NCBI GenBank assembly: GCA_029721435.1
Contig: CM056592.1
Span: forward strand, 33,367,611 to 33,431,610
Source: Gymnothorax reevesii
Lineage: Eukaryota > Chordata > Actinopteri > Anguilliformes > Muraenidae
Direction: 5' to 3'
Length of the DNA: 64,000 nt
Shown here: positions 58,397 to 64,000 of the stretch, in pieces
Layout: every line of letters starts with the position of its first letter
How positions within the stretch are numbered: the stretch's first letter is position 1
Position numbers and translations under genes: made by a program
The notes under the pieces: generated by a model
What the model saw: only the letters and a program-made list of their open reading frames with translations
Told to the model about the DNA's origin: nothing
The model's database searches: none

Positions 58397-58628
58397 ATTA
58401 CCTCCGCCAAGGAGGTTATGTTTTTGCCTGAGTTTGTTTGTTTGTTTGTTTGTTTGTCTGTTGGTTTCCAAAATATTTTGGCATATCTACGCCAAATTAC
58501 TGCTGAGATCTCCGCCAAAGTTCAAGATTTCAAGTCTTTCCAATGGGCCGGAGTTCCAATCGCCGTGCTTTTGAGTTTTGCTGCCCCCTGGCGGAGGTCT
58601 GCGCTCTCTGAGTGCTTTTCCAGTTAAT
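58397..58628 (+). repeat. Interspersed repeat with CCTCCGCC ends
   Basis: The left end folds as ACCTCCGCC-AA-GGAGGT. Next come TTATGTTTTTG, a (GTTT)n run (58435-58462), TCTCCGCCAAAGTTCAAG, and the right end GGCGGAGGTCTGCGCTCTC. From memory this family is widespread in fish and marine invertebrates; its class is uncertain. Confidence 0.65.
58581..58594 (-). promoter_or_regulatory. CTCF-like core at a repeat end
   Basis: The complement CCGCCAGGGGGCAG matches the CTCF core at 13 of 14 positions (third base G for A). It overlaps the conserved right end of the repeat, so other copies may carry it too. Confidence 0.4.
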
Positions 58629-59950
58629 ATTATTATTATTATTTCTTTCTTTCATTCTTTCTTCCTCTCGCCTTACTCCTCCACTAAAAGTGTTTGGATC
58701 ACTGAAGCGGTTAGAGCCAATAGGTTTCAAATATCACCCACTTCTCAGGCAGGGAAAATGAAATGATTTGCACCAGATGATAGAGCTATATTAGCATGTG
58801 AACATTTTTGGCTATAACTCCTGAACTGTAAGCAGTGTGTGAGTATTTCTTACCTTTTCCAAGATTCTTTGGGTCCAGAAAAATTGACCCGAGTAAACCA
58901 CGCCCATTTCCGTATTCTCCGAGCGGCAACCTCCGAGTCGGATGAATGAAGCGAATGCAGGAGCGCCAAAAACTGCAGTTCCTCACATGGCCACATGAGG
59001 CTGGCTACAAACATGAGTCCATCGCCACAGACTGCCATGTTCAAATGTACAACTTTAAAGCAGAGATTAACATGTTTTTAACCTGGTACAAAAAAAATGG
59101 TTTTGGTCTTTATAGCAACTTCCCTATTTGTGACAACTGTTAGAACAGTGAAATTTTGTATGAATCACTCGTCTAAATTATACTGAGACTTAAAGTTGTG
59201 CATAATTAAAATCATGGCTGCCTTGAGTGGCAGGTAGCCAGCACCTACCTGTCGACTAGGTGTCACCTCAGCTAGGCTAATTTGAGTCACTGAACCCAAA
59301 TAAACTTTGCCTTTCGACCGTGTTCGTGATGTTGCTGCCTTTTGGAGACTTTTTCAAGCAAACATTGGACGAATAATATGGCTGGCCATGCAATTACTTG
59401 TCAAAGAAGTCCGCGCTCATTTTTTAATTATTTATTTCATGTATCATTTATAGGAAGAGTCGACTTGCAAAACCTGTCCAGTTTTGAAAATAAATGAGTT
59501 ATCTCCCTTAACCTCTCTTTCAGGCACCTGCGCATGTCCCATTGATAGGTCCACTGTCAAAACCAAGTAAATCATGGTTTATAAATTATATCAGAAAAAG
59601 CAAAACTCTGTCAAAACCAGCCTAGTCAAAGAGGAAAACTTTGTCAAATTCTGCTAAGTCATCAGCCAATGTGGAAACTTGATTTTGTTTTCGTTCGCTA
59701 GAAAGAACCAGTCACAGTCAAGCTTTTATAGCCTGTTCAGCTTTTGCTTTCTCTAACTCTATCTGGTTTGGGCAGTTCAGAAAAGTGTGATGATAGTGAT
59801 ACCAATAAAGGGGGATTTGAACCCTTTGACTCACGTTTATGTTGTCATTGTAATAGCAGCTATTCAACCACTGTGCTGTCTGTAGCATTGAGTTGCATCT
59901 AGAGTGGGTCCCGAGTGAAACACCTTCACCTTTTGAGTAACGGGGCTGGT
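58629..59950. other. Unassigned DNA with scattered short repeats
   Basis: GTCAAAACC and GCTAAGTCA words recur irregularly at 59550-59670 and again at 60460-60530, on both sides of the piggyBac-like MITE. Nothing else was recognised. Confidence 0.45.
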
Positions 59951-60455
59951 TTAACCCTTAAATGCCCAACTATAGTAAAAGTTGAAAGAAAAATCTATGT
60001 ATTCTGTTAATATGTCCTGGGGAGGGGCTAGAAACAACCCAATTGCAATTTTAAATTTTTGGTGACCTTTCACCTCATTTTAGTTTTGTGACATATATGT
60101 CACTCTAAGTTTCTGGGATATAAAGAGAACTTTTGTCCATCATTGTTTTGGTAGTTTACATATAGCTGAGGTATTAGGCATAGCTCATTTTTCATTAGCT
60201 TATCTGTTTTTCTACTTTATCCAGTGATGAATGGGTGCTGATTTATTGTGTGGATTCCACCATGGGGGCGGCCATATTGGAAAGGTTAGCTGGTGCAGCC
60301 AGTGTAGTGTCAGTTCCACTTTCATGCATCAGATGGCAGCACTGATGGTCTAAATATGTCACTGTGGGCATTAGGTTACCATATTTATTTGGGGTCAGTG
60401 GTTTTGTCCCCAAAATCATGTGGCAAATTCGTCACAGGGGGCATTTAAGGGTTAA
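59951..60455. mobile_element. piggyBac-like MITE, 497 bp
   Basis: TTAA at 59951-59954 and 60452-60455 flank perfect 13-bp ends CCCTTAAATGCCC and complement; including TTAA and one more base each side the match is 18 bp. TTAA target and CCCT start are the piggyBac signature. No coding capacity. Confidence 0.85.
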
Positions 60456-60534
60456 ACACTGTCAAAACCTGCTAAATTTCCACTCCACTTTCAAAACCTG
60501 CTAAGTCAAAACTTTGTGTAGCAAAATCAAAGTC

Positions 60535-60685
60535 CATCCATCTATCCATCCATCCATCTATCCGTCCATCCATCTATCCATCCATCCATTCTCTATACCC
60601 CCTCTTCCTCACTAGGGTCGCGGGGGAGCTGGAGCCTATCCCAGCTGACTCAGGACGAAAGGCAGGGACCCACCCTGGACAGTCA
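60535..60685 (+). repeat. (ATCC)n plus conserved fish repeat tail
   Basis: About 58 bp of CATCCATCCATCTATC units lead into CTAGGGTCGCGGGGGAGCTG, GGAGCCTATCCCAGCTGACT and ACCCACCCTGGACAG. This is the tail of a very common fish repeat in reverse order. Confidence 0.8.
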
Positions 60686-62290
60686 TTTCTTAAAAAAAAT
60701 AATGAATTACCTCATGGATTATGTCTATGAGGCTAATAGTTTTAGTATAGTAAAAATTGGTATCTAATGAAGATTATTTCTATGTCTACCAAAAAATCTG
60801 ATTTTCCTAAGTATGGACCAACTTGACTTAGAAAGCTTTGCAAGTGGACTCTTCGTATGTAAACCCGGATCCAGAAGGCCTGAGATACAACGACGTGATG
60901 GCAAAATTTACTAAATCTATTGCAGTCAATGAAGTGATGAACACAGCGAAAGATAGTCGTGCAGCAATCGCCATTGCATCGCTGAAAACAGATTCATTTT
61001 TGTGCTAATTTGCGATGTCATAGTTGGAATTGTATAGTCCAGTTAGACAAGTAAACTTACCCAAAGTTTTCTACCCATCATTAAATGTGTGTCATCATGT
61101 GGTCCATGTCAGTCTAGGCTACTCTAGAGGTGTTGAAACAGCTGTAGGCTACACAATAAGAAAATTTTTTTTTTTTTAATCAGGCTGTAATTGAAATTCA
61201 ATCGACAATGAAGGCAAGCCATCAAATCCTCAGGAAATCTTCCTCAGTTCACAGAAATGGTTATCACTGACCTGTTGCAAAGACACGTGAATGGAGAACT
61301 AAATGTATGTGCAGTGTCTCTCAGATGCAACGCACTAGGCCACCCTATCTGTTGTCATAATTTTTTCACAACTCACGAAACTGAGAAGGTCTACTTCCTG
61401 AAATGTAAAGGTACGTCATCCGTAGATTATGTTCCGTACTTTAAGTTGCCTCCATGAAAGTAATCTGCCAGCCTCAGCATATAGCAGTTTACAATTAGCA
61501 ACTTGCGAGACTGAGTTCCGCTAAGGTTTGTGCTGTTCGGCGAATGTTAATGGTTTCCTTTTTGCAGAGTGATAATCATCAGAGAGCAGTACAGTCACAG
61601 ACTAAACTTCCTATTGATTTTTCGCAGTTTTGCTGATTGCCTCTTCTTTTTTTTTGCGCTGCCCAGAAGTCGAGCGTCGATGGTGGGTCTCACACAGAGC
61701 TCATCTCATTAGGGTGAATTATTATTCCCCTATCTCCTCTCAGTGGGGTGGTCATATTTACATTTTCCTGCGATAATAAGAGGGTACAGAAGCACTTTGC
61801 TAGCAGAGATTTGCTCTCAGTGAACTCCCATCCAGTGCATTATATATTTATGTATGATATTTGCTTAGTAATGTGCAGAACTTACACTCTTACTTATTTA
61901 GCTTTTGCACTGCAGTATAGTTATAAAGTACTGGTATCTCCTTCCAGAATTTTATCACTATTGTGGATCAATAAAAAGCCTTATAAAGGAGCGTAAATTC
62001 CCAAACTTGTTCTAATATATCTTAGCAACTGGGCAGCAGGGATATTTGTCAGTTGTGGCTCTACTTCAGAGTATGAATGCGGTTATTAGGCCGGTATTAG
62101 ACTTGAGCAGTGATGGCACGAGCTTTAGAATCTGTTTGACCTGCTTTCGTTAAGCTTCACGTACAGGATGCTCTTCACGCCAGCTCACCATGGCTTACAG
62201 TATGTTTAGGATGCCAGTTTGTGTTGGCTATTTACCGAACAGGTAAATTAGTCAGCAGCTGTGGTCGGTTTCTAAAGTTGCCTGTATCTT
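60686..62290. other. Unassigned DNA
   Basis: No gene was recognised. A T-run lies at 61169-61179. Confidence 0.5.
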
Positions 62291-63427
62291 TCATGAGGTG
62301 GAGTTTGGACCCAAGTGCAGGCATGAAGTGAAAAGCAACAAACGGGGCCGGATGAACACAGCGTAATAACCCAGTGTGACCAATCATGAAATCCCCCACT
62401 AAATCCCCACTAAAATGGCACTTAACTTAGGCAAAGAAGTATTGTTCAACATACATCACAGAAGAATGCAGGAGATGAACTATGGCAACAAAGACCACAG
62501 ATTTACATTTACTTAATGCTCAGAACTGAAATTCTATGGCAGAGCGTTTTAAAAAGGGAAAGCCTGTGTGCCGTGAAGTCACTATTGTCTGCCTCTGCGA
62601 TCATGCTAACGTTCTCCGTCCCGAGTTCAGCTGCTGCTGTCAGCCCCCCCGCAACAGGCTCCCGTTAACGTCAGCTAATGTTACATGCGCTGCTGCATCT
62701 GCCTCATTAGCAATAGCTTCTAAGGTTATGGTGCTAACGTTTGTAACTGAAGCACTCGCTACTACTGCTGGAGAAACAAAATTGATGGGGGGAGCAGGTG
62801 CCTCTTTGCTTCTTTGCGGCGAGTAATGTTAAAAAAGCTAAATATTTCTGATACATTTGGTAGCGTGGATATCTCTTGTATTTGTTTTGTTCTGCAATTT
62901 TCCAATTAGCACAACCCCTCAGTTGCTTCCTCCGCTCTTCCATTTCTTTTATTTGTCTAATATCGAACAGTGTGTAGTAGCACGCGATGTCAGAATGAAG
63001 GCACATTGCGATTGGAGATCAGTGCTCATTCAGTTTCTGTGTGGCGGGGATTCTAGCTCAGCTTGCAACACTGATCTGGGAGCAGTTTGGCCTCTCTGTG
63101 GCCTGAGCAGGGCAGTTCGAAACCGCAGTTTTTTATTCGTATTCTTTTTTAGATATTCTCTTTTTATATCAACATTTAAGTTTGAATTTGTTCATAGTAT
63201 GCATATGCGTCTCTTCTGATTTAAAAAAATAAACCATACAAAAAAAACAAAAAATAAACCCGAGGGATCATGAATCATGTGATTGCACATGATTGTGTTC
63301 CACTCTGGTCATTATATGGATAACCCGGCCTTGGCAACAAACCAAAGTTTATTAGCTATCTCTGAGTCAGACAGGCAAAATATGCTACCAAAGTACCATC
63401 CAGATTTGTTGTTGAAAACAGGTAATG
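62291..63427. other. Unassigned DNA; LTR-type scrap at its start
   Basis: GAGGTGGAGTTTGGACCCAA near 62295-62315 resembles the reverse complement of a fish gypsy LTR end. 62575-62830 is GC-rich with GCTAACGTT-like words and a 96-codon frame without motif. No gene can be supported. Confidence 0.35.
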
Positions 63428-63905
63428 CATCTTAATTAGGCAGACGGCAGTCAAAAGCGAAGCAAAAAAAAACAAAAACAGAAATCAGTTGAAATGGGGT
63501 CAAAACACCGGACAGGCAGGGAGAGGAAATAAGGCTCATATGATGGAAATCAACGATACAAACTTGTGACGACACAGAAAAGTTGAAGGATAAACAAAGG
63601 CAAATTAAAAAACGAGCGAACGAGAGTCAGGTGAGGAGTCGGCTGGATGAATGCGAGGAGGAAGGGACAGTAAAACAAGTCTTTGGACGGCAGACGTGAC
63701 TCGTGGAAGGGAAGGTAAACGATTACATGTGGACCCAGTAAAACAAAGACGAGGAGAGAAAATGACAGCACAAACAAAAAGCATGGGACAACTAGGAATT
63801 AACTACCTGACTGAAGCAAAAAAGCACAAATAACAGAAAGGAACGGCGAAAAAAGCGATATAAATGTAACCAAACAACTAAACATAGCAATACTGACAGT
63901 GTTAC
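63428..63905 (-). mobile_element. LTR-type fragment
   Basis: On the minus strand it starts TGTAACACTGTCAG at 63905 and is pyrimidine-rich, like the blocks at 2090-2972 and 41910-42477, but not homologous to them by eye. No TATA box in a convincing place and no second border, so this is a tentative LTR or LTR scrap. Confidence 0.3.
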
Positions 63906-64000
63906 ATGCCAGTGAACTGCACATCTGTGTTTATCCCGTGATACGTCGACATTTACAGACGTAGTTCAAGTGACATGTTAAAGATACCAATATTTACTCT

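Overview
The window is non-coding nuclear DNA of a bony fish, most likely a teleost. It holds no recognisable host gene. Reasons: there is no dense coding or operon structure, reading frames are short, introns are implied, and the repeats are those of fish genomes: L2-type LINE, Tc1/mariner, hAT, Kolobok-like, PIF/Harbinger and piggyBac-like DNA transposons, Ty3/gypsy pieces, tRNA-derived SINEs, and two copies of a common fish repeat with a (TAAA)n-like tail. All assignments were made by eye from the sequence; no search was run.

Layout. 1-6.3 kb: a solo-LTR-like block (2090-2972), a fish interspersed repeat (3230-3516) and a CTG-rich minisatellite (4428-4790). 6.3-10 kb: a decayed L2-like LINE (6340-7690) broken by a TTAA-flanked palindromic MITE, then a 387-bp hAT-like MITE, a short CpG-rich patch (8620-8890) and a piggyBac-like MITE. 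12.6-19.4 kb: a hAT transposon with near-perfect 8-bp target duplications that has swallowed two TTAA-flanked elements of about 2.6 kb. One carries a THAP finger. The other carries a basic ORF and itself contains an 827-bp inverted-repeat element. 20-27 kb: Tc1/mariner remnants, a 200-bp tandem duplication and a 46-bp minisatellite into which a Tc1 element jumped. 28-35 kb: a CpG-rich inverted-repeat element, a second copy of the fish repeat, a decayed gypsy pol fragment, a TA-flanked MITE and a repeat carrying a CTCF-like core. 38-48 kb: two Harbinger-type elements (one with a nested MITE and a Myb/SANT-like gene scrap), an LTR, and a tRNA-SINE split between its A and B boxes by a palindrome. 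50-64 kb: a 42-bp minisatellite split by a hAT-like MITE, a foldback repeat shared with the 13.7-kb locus, a piggyBac-like MITE, a second CTCF-like repeat and LTR-type fragments.

The only 'genes' with support are transposon genes, all broken: L2 reverse transcriptase, hAT BED-finger exon, THAP exon, Tc1 helix-turn-helix, Harbinger Myb/SANT and gypsy pol. A 171-bp AG...GT-bounded frame at 48819-48989 is the best candidate for a host exon, at low confidence. If it is real, most of the window would be intron.

The most informative structure is the three-level nest at 12.6-19.4 kb. There, removing one TTAA element on paper brings the two halves of a hAT transposase exon back into the same frame. 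I found nothing that looks like a new defence or metabolic system. The interesting biology here is transposon nesting, target-site logic, and repeat-borne CTCF-like sites.
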